The position numbers and the translations under genes were made by a program. The notes under the pieces were generated by a model. That model had not been told where the DNA came from. It ran no database searches and saw nothing but the letters and a program-made list of their open reading frames with translations. Shown here piece after piece: positions 1 to 11,875 of a stretch of 64,000 nt of DNA (the first letter of the stretch is position 1; each line of letters opens with the position of its first letter). Origin of the DNA: Phoenix dactylifera. Lineage: Eukaryota; Streptophyta; Magnoliopsida; Arecales; Arecaceae. The DNA lies in contig NC_052395.1 in assembly GCF_009389715.1 (NCBI RefSeq), positions 744,001 through 808,000 on the forward strand. Reading direction: 5' to 3'.

Positions 1-1290
1 ACTACAATATTAATCAATATGCTCAAGTGGAATCAATTCACACTTGGCGACATTCATGAAAATGAATTAAGGATGCTCATAGTGCAAAGTACATGACTCC
101 CACTCACCTGTCAATCTGGCACAGCCCTGATACGCCTCCAAAAATCTACAGCAGGCAGTGGGGAACTTCTTCCTCTTGTTCCCTAGCTTCTTGCCCAACT
201 GTGACATGCATTTACAATACATTTAGTCTTGTATCAAGGGCTATAATCTACGTGCCAATTATAACATAGGAAACTTTAATTGATTCAACTCCCATGTTCT
301 CTAAATCTTTTCTTTTCTTTCTTTTTTTCCTTTTTAATTAATTAACTCACCATTTATGTGTATTAGGGACTCCTTTGCATGAGTACAAGGTCCCTTTTAG
401 CTTGATCTAGGCTTAATACTCTATTATAGCATGAAATCCCCTATTTTCCACCTGGATGAACAGTAACCCGAACTGACAGTGGGTTACTTCATCCCAGTTT
501 TGATCCACTTTCAGGACTCCAAATTTGATGAAATTTTTACCTAACATTCTACACTCACAGAGGATTCCAAAGAGATAACATGCATCATCATCGGAGGCCG
601 TTTGACCCCCTAAATAATTTGCCGAAGTTGGGACTTCGACACAGTTTTTCCGTAGTGCCGGAAAAATTTGTCAAAATCTGATTCTTCTTCTTTTAACCAC
701 CTCTACAACCCTTATCCGACCCCTCTAGACTATATCCACCCTTTGTATAGCCTAATGTCATCAAAAGACTAGATAGAGATGGATATTTACCTTTTTCTTT
801 TTGGAAATCGAGGTCCTTGCGTAGAGGGGAAGGAGATCTATGTTTTTCCCTTCAGCTGGCAGCGCAACCGGGATCTCCTTCCTTTTATTTTTCTTCTTCT
901 TCTTCCTCTTCCTTTCTTCCTTTCATTTCCTCTCCTTCTTTTTCTTCCTCTCTGTTGCCGTCTGTGAACCCCCTCCCTCTTTCTTTCTCTGCTTCATTCC
1001 GTAGCTCAAACCCTCCAATTAAATCACATCAAAACACTATTCACCCTTTTTTAATATTATTAAATTCCCAATTTGCCTCTGCCACTTCGATATATCTGCA
1101 ATTATGCCATTATCTTTTGATTCCTTCCCATTTTGCCCTTAACACTTCAACACATCTACTATTATGCCATTAACTTTTGATTCCTTCCAATTTTACCCCT
1201 TATATCAATTTTAAAGGACTATTCTATCCCTTTTTTATAAAAAAAATTTTTTTTGGGGTTATTACATAGGAAGCGAAATTGCTCCTGTTT
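1..1290. other. Non-coding stretch, pyrimidine-rich
   Basis: No convincing gene is seen. Positions 870-990 are strongly C/T-rich, and the open frames there are low-complexity translations. The stretch at 1040-1200 contains two similar sentences built on 'attatgccatta' (about 1100 and 1160), a short imperfect direct repeat of about 60 bp. It abuts the Ty3/gypsy fragment and may be its flanking LTR, but no LTR partner or TG...CA end could be identified. Confidence 0.4.
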
Positions 1291-2435
1291 GGTTCAAGAG
1301 CTAGGCATTTGTTCAGTAACGAGGTAGTTGACTATGTCAGCGTACCATGGAACATTGGTATGGGTAATCATCATTAGTTGTTCATCCGGAAAAGTTTCGG
1401 ATACAGGTAATGATTTTGCAGATGACTCAACAATCAGTCTGGACAAGTGGTCAGCTACTACATTTTTAGATCCCTTTTTATCTCGAATTTCGAGATCAAA
1501 TTTCTGGAGCAATAGGATCTAACGAATGAGCCTTGTCTTAGCATCCTTCTTTGTGAGAAGGTACTTAAGGGCGGCATGATCGGAATAAACAAGAACCTTA
1601 GATCCTATCAGGTAGGGACGAAATTTATCTAGGGCAAAAACAATTGCCAACAATTCTTTTTCAGTGGTGGAATAGTTGAGTTGGGCGTCATTCAGAGTTT
1701 TGCTTGCATAATGAATAACATGGGGAAGCTTCTCTACTCGCTGACCTAAGACAGCACCTATGGCATAATCGGATGCATCACACATGATTTCAAAAGGACG
1801 ACTCCAATCAGGACATCTTATGATGGGTGTTGAGGTTAGTTCAGACTTCAGTCTTTCGAAAGCAGTTACACAAGTTGGTGAAAAATTGAAAACAATATCT
1901 TTGGCCAACAAATCACATAAGGGTTTTGATATTTTGCTAAAATCCTTGATAAAGCGGCGGTAAAAACCCGCATGCCCTAAAAATGATCGAATTTCCCTAA
2001 TAGTCTTAGGAGGTGGCAATTTAGCAATTAATTCTACTTTGGACTTATCCATCTCAATTCCCCTTTGTGACATAATGTGTCCTAAAACAATTCCTGATTC
2101 TACTATGAAATGACACTTCTTCCAGTTAAGAACTAAGTTTTTCTCTTTACAGCGTTCTACAACAAGTGTCAAGTGGTGCAGACATTCATCAAAATTGGAT
2201 CCAAATATAGAAAAATCATCCATGAAAACTTCTAAAAATTTCTCCACCATGTCGGAGAAAATACTCATCATACACCGTTGGAATATAGCTGGTGCATTGC
2301 ATTGCCCAAAAGGCATGCGACGATAGGCAAAAGTGCCATAAGAATTGGTGAATGTGGTTTTCTCTGGATCCTCACGTGCGATAGGGACTTGGTTATATCC
2401 AGAATAACCATCGAGAAAACAGTAATGGGAGTGGC
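1290..2435 (-). pseudogene. Ty3/gypsy reverse transcriptase-RNase H fragment (Athila/Tat-like)
   Basis: The minus strand encodes the palm and thumb of a reverse transcriptase and most of an RNase H. RT landmarks are CFLDGYSGYNQ, MPFGQCNAPAIFQRCM and the catalytic FMDDFSIFG; RNase H landmarks are CDASDYAIGAVLGQ, STTEKELLAI and VYSDHAALKYLL, followed by the linker VVADHLSRL. This style is typical of the non-chromovirus Athila/Tat branch. A TAG at 1519-1521 interrupts the frame where relatives usually have tryptophan (LIR-stop-ILLLQ); the same frame then continues to 1294. Gag, protease and integrase are absent and the RT start is cut at about 2435, where unrelated sequence begins. This is a dead fragment. 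Confidence 0.9.
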
Positions 2436-3130
2436 CCCTTCTTCCTCTTCCCAAATCTGTTTGAGGGCTTCTAACTCTACATTATTTACATTGTTCATAT
2501 TTGCCTTTTAAGAAGCTTTTTCTGTACTCTTTACAAACTGTTTTCTTGTTACTTGATTCAATCAGGGGATTGAATCAAGGTTGTTGAGGTTTGTTGGTGA
2601 GCCGAAGTTAAAACCAACGGTGTAAGGGTTCGATTGTGATCCCGGAAAAACAATCGGATGGTTCTAGTCGATGAGCCTGTGAAAACCGACCGAGTTTGTT
2701 GTGATCTCGTAAAACAACAAGTTGGGTTGTGAGCTTGTAAAACAACCGGCTGTAATCCGAGGGATTATAGTGAACTCCCAAGTGAAGCTTGGGGAGTGGA
2801 CGTAGGAGCAAGGATTAGCTCCGAACCACTATAAAATCTCTTGTGTTTGTGATTGTTTCATTGTCTCTTCCATTCCCTTCATTCACTGCATATAGTAAAC
2901 TAATTAATCCACTTGCAATAAGTTTTAATTAGTTACCTACAAAGTTTTTTTAATTGCAATAATTACTTAAAACCCAATTCACCCCCCCTCTTGGGTTGTC
3001 CTTTTGGGCAACAGTTTGGCCTTAGTTAACATCTCTAGGTGTTAGAGAGGATGTGTTCCAACTGATTAGCATCAGGTGGTGTCCCAAGTTATTTTTCTCC
3101 TAAGGGATGAATATTCGCCAAGGTGGAGAT
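2436..3130 (+). repeat. Degenerate LTR-retrotransposon sequence, copia-related
   Basis: This A+T-rich, non-coding stretch ends in 'ccaaggtggagat', the polypurine tract typical of Ty1/copia elements, directly before the LTR at 3131. It contains 'gtggacgtaggagcaagg...ccgaacca' (about 2799-2826), a phrase repeated in the LTR at 3362-3390, so an older related LTR fragment is probably embedded. No open reading frame of note is present. Confidence 0.55.
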
Positions 3131-3480
3131 TGTTAGAATAAGTGGCTCATATTAAGTGGTATTCTTATTTGAGTGGGACACTGGTATTCTAACGGAGCGA
3201 AGTGAAGCGACGGGATATGTTTATCTTTGGGATAATTATGTAGTATTTTATTTTACCAGAGATGCTGATAGGGATTGGGACTCTAGGGTTAGGGTTTATC
3301 TATAAATATCTTGTAACCCTTGTTATTTGAGAGATAGTGAAAGTTACGGCCGTTTCGCTCCCGTGGACGTAGGCACATTGCCGAACCACGTAAATTCCTG
3401 TGTTCAATTTCTCTTCCTATTCTTCTCTCAATTCTATGCGTCGTTCTGTTCGCCATCTGGATCCGGTGTTTTCCGCAACA
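3131..3480 (+). mobile_element. 3' LTR of a 5'-truncated Ty1/copia element
   Basis: The LTR begins TGTTAGAATAAG directly after the polypurine tract AGGTGGAGAT and ends TTTTCCGCAACA, giving TG...CA and TGTTR/CAACA end symmetry. It is 350 bp long. The part 'ctataaatatcttgtaaccc' (about 3300) resembles a TATA/leader region. No target duplication can be tested, because the element's 5' end is missing. Confidence 0.75.
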
Positions 3481-3585
3481 GATGTCTTTAAAGATTTTTG
3501 CTTCCTTTTTTTTTTGTTTTGGTGAATGTTTTTAAAAATTTTTGGGCAAAGTAATTTTAAGTTATTGCAGCAATCCATGCGAACG

Positions 3586-3702
3586 TGTGTTTAGTCCCAT
3601 ATCGGCTATGCGCTAAATAGATCTTAAATAATTATACATGACTAAAAAATCTAAATAATATCTTTTAGTTAGCTTTTTGAGATGAAATCTTGAGTTGTTA
3701 GA
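3586..3702 (+). repeat. Possible small LTR fragment carrying the TTAGTCCCATATCGG motif
   Basis: The segment opens TGTGTTTAGTCCCATATCGG and ends near 'gagttgttaga'. The same phrase (TTAGTCCCACATCGG) occurs inside the LTRs of the TRIM elements and solo LTRs elsewhere in this window. No partner copy, primer site or target duplication was found, so this is a family resemblance only. Confidence 0.4.
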
Positions 3703-4790
3703 AATAATATTGGAGAAAATCTATTGCACGACCAATGCGAAATTAGAAATACTACAATACGAGTCCATTTGAGTTGACCAAGAGCTGATTGTAGTGTTTA
3801 TAATTAAATTTAAATTAATTTGGACTCTTAACTTGGCGACAGCACCAAGATTTAAATGAAAGAATTATGTGAGGATTTGTGCATGCCCTGGATGGATCTT
3901 GGATGAGATTTTGATTATTACAGCTGCATTTCCTTCTTATTACACTTTTATTAGGAGTTTAAGCCATAAATCTAATTTCATTCCCTTTCGCTCTTTCTTT
4001 TCTCTTAAAAAACAAAAAAGAATCAAAGAAGAAGAAGAAAACAGAGGGGATCAGAGTGTTGCATACCCTTTTTTCCCGAAATATTAAAGCCTTTCTTTTA
4101 ATATTTATTTCTTGACAGATAAGAAAGAAGAATTCTTCCCATGAAGGGATTAGGACGATGAAAGACTTTCGATACGGATACCACAGATACCTTCGATAGA
4201 CAGTATATGAGCATTCCGGGCCCCTGCACAAATTATTTCGTTGGGCAACAGGTAATAAATATCAAATAATATGACAAAAATATTACGAAGTATTTCAGAG
4301 GAGGGTTCATTCAAACGGTGGACCCAGGCCTTAGATGAAACGGTGGAGATTGTAGATAACAGATAGAAGTAAGCGTGATCATGATTTGAGTTGGGAATAC
4401 ATGGACTGACCAGGGCTACACCTCCAACCATGGCCCATCTATGATTAATGTGATAACCGTGATTCAATGGAGCCCATTCGGTACCCAAAACAACTGCATC
4501 TCGTGATATATCGTAGACCTTATCCGGTCATTGCCATTGGGCCCAATTATGAAAGGTAGTGATTGGAAAGCTGAACATGTACGTTGGAAAGGACCCCGAC
4601 CTGATATTTATTGGCCATCAGTCCTGACAAAAGCCTTTAATATCTGTACGTATGACGTTGACCGTTACTGCCACGATGCGCTGATGTACGCTAGATGCGA
4701 AAGCCTGTGATCTTCGAATACATCTAGCAAGATATTTTAGAACATGGCCTGATTTATGCTCTTTTCTTTTCTTTCTTTCTTGCTCCTCCT
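3703..4790. other. Intergenic stretch without recognised genes
   Basis: No coding region is supported. Purine-rich runs at 4000-4060 generate spurious short frames. Nothing with known structure was seen. Confidence 0.4.
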
Positions 4791-4794
4791 CCTC

Positions 4795-5090
4795 TTTTTT
4801 TTTTTTTTTTTTTTCTCTCTTTTTTTTTTTTTCCCCCTCCTATACAATAGCGGCTCATACACTATAAATATTAATACGGCCAAAAAAATCAGAAAACATA
4901 ATGCTACATAAAAGCACTCGTACAAACCCACGATCCACCCAAACGAAGCCATCGAAATGATGGGCTGCATAGAAAGCCACCCAATCAGCAGCTCCGTTTG
5001 CCTCACTATAGACGTATGAGGTCTTATGGGATTCGCACATATATACAAAACTTTTTACCTCCACCGATGACAAACTCAAACACTAAGTAC
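4795..5090 (-). mobile_element. 5'-truncated LINE tail with RNase H-like domain end
   Basis: On the minus strand the frame reads ...YVYSEANGAADWVAFYAAHH..., the C-terminal end of the RNase H-like domain (RVT_3 type) carried by plant L1-type LINEs. It is followed by a stop and an A-rich tail, seen on the plus strand as T runs at about 4796-4834. The same domain end recurs at 27.2 kb and 57.2 kb. Only the last few hundred bases remain. Target duplications were not identified. Confidence 0.7.
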
Positions 5091-6290
5091 ATCGATCCAC
5101 TCCTCAATCTATGAACTTTAGGGCAACGTGGTATGCTCAACACCTTCTTGCCCATACAATTGTCCCACTACGAGATCATGCCTAACCATTAGACTGACTA
5201 TAACAATCATAATCAAAGGTATAAAATTGTGGAAGAAACGATATTAAATCTTAACATTGCGTGCTCGGAACTCTGGTTGTACAATGCCAGCCCAAGACAC
5301 CTCTTAGGGTCCACCTTGTCAACCTAGGTTTACCTAGATATCTGGACCTCCACTAGTCCATAAAATATCTAGAGAGATAAAGAGAGAAACATGAGAGAGA
5401 GAAAAAGAGAGAAAATAAGAGAGACAAGAGGGAGAGGGGGGCGAGAGACAGCGAGCATCATGGCCGGCCACTCCCCCATAGCGGCGACCTTCGGCAACCG
5501 TAGCAGCGACAACAATCACAACCCCCCGCGGCAGCAATGGCCATGGCCCTCGATAGCGGTGGCCGGTCGGACCGAAAGGAGAAGTGAAAAAAAGATAAAA
5601 CATGGGAGAATGTTTTCTTGAAATCCGGTAGCCGATGACTCCAATCAGGCTATCAAGGGTGGTCTTGGGGTCGGAAAAGAGGAGAAGAAAAGTTAGGGTC
5701 AATACCTCAACTCCAGTGAGAAATCCACAATAATATGGAGAAATTTTTTGGCTAGAATTGAAAGGAAACTCGAGGAAATCGTTGGCAACTTATTGAGAAT
5801 GAGAGGTAATGCCAAGAGGAAAGATGGAGGGCCTTTTTATAGGCTCAATCTAGGGCTCCAACAATCTCTAGACTCCGCATGTTCGCGAGGCACTATATAC
5901 TTCTTTGTTTCTTTTTCTATGCCTTGAGATTCATGCGGGGGAAGGATTTTAAGCTTGGGCCTGTCAATGGACCGGGCCCTTACGATGGCATCACGTGAAT
6001 TGCATCACATTCTAGTCTTATATATTCTCTCCATTTATAGATCTTGGAACACAGCTGCTTGAACAAAATAACAGCAATTTGATGTGATTTCCCCATAGTT
6101 TTCCAACAGGCTTGGGCCTGTCAACGACCCGAACCTGTTTAGGCCAAATCCAAACCTGTCTATAGCGGGTCGAACATGGGTCGGGTTGGCGGGTCGGATC
6201 ATATTTTGCCACCCTAATTGGAGTTGAGCTAAAAATTATTTCATAATTTGAAAATATTTTTAATTATTAAAAGATTCTTATATTACAATT
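5091..6290. other. Intergenic; degenerate repeats
   Basis: No gene is recognised. At 5385-5460 a purine-rich tract is followed by G+C-rich sequence with frames open on both strands, which I read as fortuitous. At 6100-6215 the text 'cgggttggcgggtcggatc' followed by 'attttgccaccct' resembles the terminal part of common plant non-autonomous DNA elements, but the other terminus was not found. Confidence 0.35.
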
Positions 6291-6433
6291 ACAAAGCAAT
6301 TCAGGAGCAGTTCTAAAGTTATTACAGGAATCCTGGACAGACCCAAGTTAGGCTATTCGGAGATCCCTTAAAAAAATTAGAACTGTTCATCAGCTCCTAA
6401 ACAACAAGATCCATATGACCGATTGTGATGCAG

Positions 6434-6680
6434 GCGTTCATCCCAAATTTCCTACCATGATCTTAGCCGCACCTAATTTGGACAATCCAACCAAAGAAGG
6501 AAAGGCCAACCAAGGCATCCACTCTAAATCTCCTGCCCACGATCTCAGTCGTACCTAGTTTAGAGAATCCAACCAAAGAAGGAAAGGCCAATTAAGGCGT
6601 CTACTCCAAATTTCCTACCCGCAATCTCAGCCGCACCTAGTTTGGAGAATCCAGCCAAAGAAGAAAAAGCCTACCAACCC
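6434..6680 (+). repeat. Three tandem ~83-bp repeats
   Basis: Three imperfect tandem copies start at about 6434, 6516 and 6599. Each contains the phrase 'ccaaagaaggaaaggcc' or a close variant and 'ctagtttggagaatccagcc'-type text. Downstream, 'tatataaaggccccactcc' (about 6770) and 'gaataataaaattg' (about 6815) look like a TATA box and poly(A) signal. The whole 6290-6950 region may therefore be a solo LTR with internal repeats, but its ends were not resolved. Confidence 0.6.
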
Positions 6681-8320
6681 ATTAAATCTTTTCAGCATTT
6701 TTAGAATTATTGCCTTAAAATTATTGCTTTATTTTTTTTGTCTTTCTACTTATGTGTAGCTCACCCTTATTATATAAAGGCCCCACTCCCTTGTATTGGA
6801 TTCGTCGAAGTTTTGAATAATAAAATTGTTTCACAAATTTTCTTTTAGTGTGATCACAAGAGAGCAATATGCTTGCTTTTCCTCTTCCATCCTTCATCAA
6901 AGGCGAAGTCTGTAGTTTTCATATGGCATTTGTGTTACTGGAAAAATAACTATAGATTTATTTATTTATTGCCCTTCAGTTAAATTTTCAGATAAAATCG
7001 GCAAAACCTTGTTAATTATAAGTGAATTATATTTGGAAATAATTATTTGCAGGTAATAATGAATGTTTAATGGTTCATTGACCCCTAATTCATAAGTTTG
7101 ACGTAAACAGGATGTAACTGATAAAGTTTGATGGAATAATAGTAATTTTTAGACAATGGGATTTGTCATAGATCAAATAGTATGATGGATATAATATACT
7201 TAAATGAAAAAGAATTTTAAAAAAAATCAAATTTTTGTATTCTGCATGGTAAAAGCACCTATTGTAAATACGACATAACATACTTTCTTCTTTTTATCTG
7301 TTAGCAGTTGCTTGTTTTCTTCCTATCTCCCCTATAGATTCCCATTTATATGATGACGACAAGCTAAAATAATTTGCAGAGAATAAGAATTCCATCTTGA
7401 GGACACTATCATGTATAGGACAACTAAAAAGCCTAAAATATCACTAATGTTCCTTTTTCTTCTTCCTTAGATGAACTTGTTCTATAAGTAGTGTCCTATT
7501 CGACTAAAAATGAGACTTTTGGGATCCATATTGTTGCTGCTAGTCTCAAGGGGATGTTGATGTGGACCGCCTCCATGGATCTGTAAAATAATAGGCAAAG
7601 GTCAAAGAGCTCACCAGATTAGCTCCAACTGGATCCTTCGATGCTTAAGTTATAAAAGATTATCCCTCTGATGTTTAAGTTAGAGGAGATTATTTGATGG
7701 GAATTTAGAAGGAAGAAAAAAGTATCCTTTTCGGGCTCGGCCAGAGCCAACCTGATGAGCTCTTTGGCCCTTGCTTATTATCTTGAAGGTCTACGGAGAT
7801 GATCTACATTAGGGTTTTGGGACCGGGGGCAGCACATACAATTCCTAAACTTACTATATATTTTGAATGTGGCACTTTATTTTCATGATTAATGTTTTCC
7901 TTTCCTTTTCATTTTTCTGTTAATTAAAGGCCAGTGAAATTGAATTACCTGTGCGTGACATTGATAGATGGGTTCCTTGGGCTATATACATGGTCGCTGA
8001 TGCTTGTCTGTACTATATAACTGGGTCAATCAGCTTTGTTTTCTTTGGAACTGAAATAATCATTTGTCGACGACCTCTGATTCCTTTATTTTATTAGCGA
8101 AGAGCTAATAATACAAGCCTACTTAGCTTAAAAAAAGCGCATGGATCAGATGAATGCCATATATTGAAGAGCCTACAAAAGAATGCCCGCCACCGGCTGT
8201 CTTCAATTGGTTTATCAACAAGTTTGAACAGATTTAACACTCCTTTGTTTATTATATGGGTAAGCACAAGATAGAAATAGATTGCATGCGATTAAAGAAG
8301 GAAGTTATATATTTTTTTAA
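6681..8320. other. A+T-rich intergenic stretch
   Basis: No supportable gene. At 7545-7660 and 7670-7810 two similar non-coding sentences mention 'aagagctcacc' and 'gatgagctctttgg' in opposite sense, hinting at a degenerate inverted repeat. Nothing else stands out. Confidence 0.35.
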
Positions 8321-8325
8321 TTCTT

Positions 8326-8788
8326 ATTTAAATTTTTTGTATGGATACTCTTCTAAATATCAAATTTTGCATGAATATCCTTCAAAAATTGATATTTGCA
8401 TGTATACCTTCGTAAAATTTTATTTGTGTACAAATATCCGTAATATAACAGTTGCTCTAACGGTATTAAAAAAATCATATTTATATTAATTAAAAATAAA
8501 ATAAAATATTAAAATTACGCTATTGTTCTTGTCTTCTTTTTCTATCGGGATCACGATCTATTTGCATGTCTACCCATTAAGGGTATTTAGTCATTTTAAT
8601 TTGAAACCATTAATTTTTTAACGTCGTTAGATAGCATGGGTATATATGCAAAAACAAAAATAAAAAAAGGGTAGAATGACAAAACAAGTGTTTTACAAGG
8701 GTATACATGTAAATATCAATTTGAAGGGGTATTCATACAAAATCCAATATTTAGGAAGATATTCATGCAAAAAAACCCTTCTTATTTT
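8326..8788. mobile_element. Foldback MITE with long terminal inverted repeats
   Basis: The left arm (about 8326-8409) and the right arm (about 8700-8788) are inverted repeats. 'ttgatatttgcatgtatacc' on the left pairs with 'gtatacatgtaaatatcaa' on the right, and 'tcttctaaatat' pairs with 'atatttaggaaga'. Further inner pairing (tctaacggtatt at 8456 with aacgtcgttaga at 8619) shows the foldback continues inward. The ~460-bp size, A+T content and lack of coding capacity fit a miniature inverted-repeat element. The target duplication was not resolved. Confidence 0.7.
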
Positions 8789-9391
8789 TATGTTCTTATG
8801 TCCTTTTTTTTTCCGCCTATGAAAGAAGTGGGAGGGAGGAAAAAGCCACCTCCACCTCTAATTAACATCCATATCCTTTCAACCTAGCTTACCATCTTGC
8901 TTTTTATCCCACCTCTAATTAACATTATCCATAATCAAGAAAACATCCATGGGGTATAATCATCTCAGATGGCCGGTCCATGAACCTTATAAACACATGC
9001 GCATATGTGGTTTGATTGTTGAGGTGATTCAGCAAAACTGAGAAATTCTGAAATAAATGCCTTGAAAATAAATAGATAAGAAGGTCTTGAACATTGTCTT
9101 CAGCAAGAGGTACATCCGGTGGTTGCCAGCTTACTCGTGTATCTAACATATCTATATAACTCATGCTTGGAAAGCGATGAGTTGGAAACTTTATAACATC
9201 TAACCTATCTTTATAACAAGAGATATTCATGAACTTTATGCCACTACATAGATACTACAGCCACTATAGAACATTACACCCTCATACAAACATCCATCTT
9301 AAGGATCATAACAACTACAAGCTATACTTTAACCCGTTACATATTATTGGCATGCTCAGCAGAGATTCATGTGGCCCTTATAGCTTGACAA
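8789..9391. other. 3' flank of the lectin receptor kinase locus
   Basis: No further gene is seen. The stretch includes the probable 3' untranslated region of the minus-strand kinase gene that ends at 9392. Frames here are short and unconvincing. Confidence 0.4.
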
Positions 9392-11824
9392 TTACGGATA
9401 GAAATCTTGAGATTGATCAAGTGGATCTTTGCATTCAGTGGATGACAAATCATCACGAATTTGGCTCCGATCTTCCGTAAGGAGCTGAAGAACCCTAGGA
9501 AGTGGCGGCATGCTCACTTCCAGGACTCCCTCTAGGATCTGCACCACCTGTCCCATTGTTGGCCTGTCAGCTTCAGAGTCTTGAATGCACCAGCAAGCAA
9601 CTCTGCAGACTCTGGTTAGGTCTTCAAGGTCGGCAGCACCTTTGAATCCATGGTCTAATAAGCTAAATAAATCGCCTTCAACGACCTTTATAGCCGCCCA
9701 GGACGGATAAAAGAATTTGCTCCCATCCGCAGATTGCGCTGTGTTTCGCTTGCCTGATACCAGCTCAAAAAGCATCATCCCGAAGCTGTAGACGTCAACC
9801 TTGGAGGTGATTGGCAGGCCAGAAATCCACTCGGGTGCGAGATAGCCAATGGTTCCCCTTATGGTTGTCAGCACCCTGCTGAAGTCGCGACCGATGAGCT
9901 TCGCCATGCCAAAGTCTGCAACTTTGGCGCAGAAGTCCTTGTCTAGGAGTATGTTGTCTGGCTTTATGTCGCAGTGTATGATGCACTCCCTGCACTTCTC
10001 ATGGAGGTAGGCTAATCCTCTCGCAATCCCAAGAATAATTTGATACCTCGTCTTCCAGTCCAGAACCGTGGATTTGTTTTGAAAGAGATGAGAGTCCAGG
10101 GAACCACCAGGCATGTACTCATAAACTAGAAGCCTTTTGCTGCCCTCGGTGCAGAAACCGCGAAGGTGAACCAGATTGACATGCTGAATAGCAGCCAATG
10201 TGCTCACTTCGGTTCGGAATTGCTTCTCTCCTTGTCTCAAGCCTTCAAGCTTCTTCACAGCTACTTCGGTTAAGTCAATTAATGTCCCTTTGAAAACAGA
10301 GCCAAAGCCACCACCACCCAACTTCTCGGAGAAGTTCTTGGTCACACGCTGCAAATCGCCATATGTAAACTGAATCAAAGAACCCTCAACTTGTTTTGCC
10401 ATTCGAATACGTTTCCTCCTTTGAAATGCCCACATTAGTCCGACAAGAACACACAGGATCCCAATAATTCCACCGATGACACCAAGAGTAAGATCTATTA
10501 CGAACTTATGGGAGCTACTCGAAGCTGGGAAATCAGAGGCAGCGAGCCGGAAATGCAGAGTTCCAGCTCCACCATCACCATCATAGAGTTGTTGAAGGTT
10601 CCGAAGATCCCCATTCCAAATTGAGCATCCACTCACATAAGCATATGCGTTGCAAGAGCAACTGTTCAAGCAAGCCTGTTCGCAATCTCTAGCACTCCCG
10701 ACAGTTAAGTTCTGCGGATTGGCAGGCAATCTCATATTGGTCATCTCGAGGAATCTATCCCCTTCTTCACCGGTCGAGCTTTTATTGCTGCATCGCAAAC
10801 TGGTTTTCCTCACGCACCCTGAGTTCCAAACATTGAACTCCCGTTCTTCCATTGAAGCTGGTTCAAAACCATAGGAGCACCTGCAAATATTTGAGCTTTT
10901 CTGGTCGCAGATACCGAAAGCTCCACATAGAGAGTAGACATCACATTGAGCCAAAGGTTGAGTAAAGATTGTCTGCCACTCCTGGGTGCTGTTCAGCCAA
11001 TACAAATGTTTTAATAGCCCCGATGAATCAACCACAGTCCGGGTGATGAAAGAACTGTAGAGGTTGGTAAACGTGGCATACTTCCGCTGCTTGTTGTCGA
11101 CGAAGGTGAAGTTGATGGGAGAGCTCTCTCTGGTACCAGGGATTGCAGGGAAGTACCGGCCATTCCAAAGCCCACTGCGCCAATAAATTTCAGAACCATT
11201 CCACAGCAATATGAACTAATTGGATCCATCGGGGTCCATACTTTGAGCGAACGGCCCGGGGGCAGGATTCTCAGGATTCTCCCATGAAGTTATGCTCTGA
11301 TACTCCCCTGTGATCTTGTTTACTCCAACCCATCCTCCTGGCATGACGGTGTCAGTTGGATGATCAAAACTCTGCCAAATTGTAGCGTTCGACCGATTTC
11401 CTATAACAAGATTTCCCGTGTCAAGAAGCACTGCAACCATGGAATTCGAGGTCGATGGAGTTGAATTGGATGCCCAAACTGGGATTTTGGAACTGTTGAG
11501 GAGGACTAGTTTGCCATCTTCTGAGATTTTTAGCTCGGCAGATGAGGTGTTGGAGATGGGTGTTGCTCTGTTGGCCACCCAGATTACAGTTTGGACAGGA
11601 ATTGTTTTGTACCAGATACCTATGTAGTAGTTCCGGGAGTTACCTGGTGTGAAGAACCCCAGCTCAAACTTGCCTTCTTTGGACACTATGGTCTGGTTTC
11701 CGGAGACGGACTGGCCCAAATAGATGCTATCAGTTGCTCCACAGGGTTGGACGTTGAGAGAAGAGAGGAGAAAGAAGAGAAGAATGATGGACAGGGAGGA
11801 ACATGGCCTCATCTCAGTATCCAT
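9392..11824 (-). pseudogene. G-type lectin S-receptor-like Ser/Thr kinase with one in-frame stop
   Basis: This is a single-exon gene of the At2g19130-like class of cell-surface receptor kinases, which sense extracellular ligands at the plasma membrane. The reading frame would be about 810 codons, the usual length. In order it has: a signal peptide (1-30), a bulb-type lectin domain (about 31-155) with WVANR, an S-locus glycoprotein region, an EGF/PAN region rich in cysteines (ARDCEQACLNSCSCNAY, about residue 378-394), a membrane segment (about 441-463) and a kinase (about 502-770). The kinase shows the loop GGGGFGSVFKG, VAVKK lysine, HCDIKPDN, DFG and APEW. The catalytic loop is HCD rather than HRD (non-RD type). 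One TAG at 11216-11218 (after DPDGSN, before FILLW) splits an otherwise continuous frame of 202 + 607 codons. Relatives commonly have glutamine there, so CAG to TAG is likely. Either a null allele, a sequencing error, or a truncated lectin-only protein is possible. Confidence 0.88.
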
Positions 11825-11875
11825 AGGGGCACAAGCACGGTGATGAGAAGATTCACTGATGGAAAGTTAAGCACG

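Noticed and set aside
817-1173. 118-codon Ser/Pro/Leu-rich frame.
   Set aside because: Low-complexity C/T-rich DNA without a domain or gene context.
11210-11224. Frameshift as the cause of the broken receptor kinase.
   Set aside because: Both halves are in the same phase; a single TAG explains the break.
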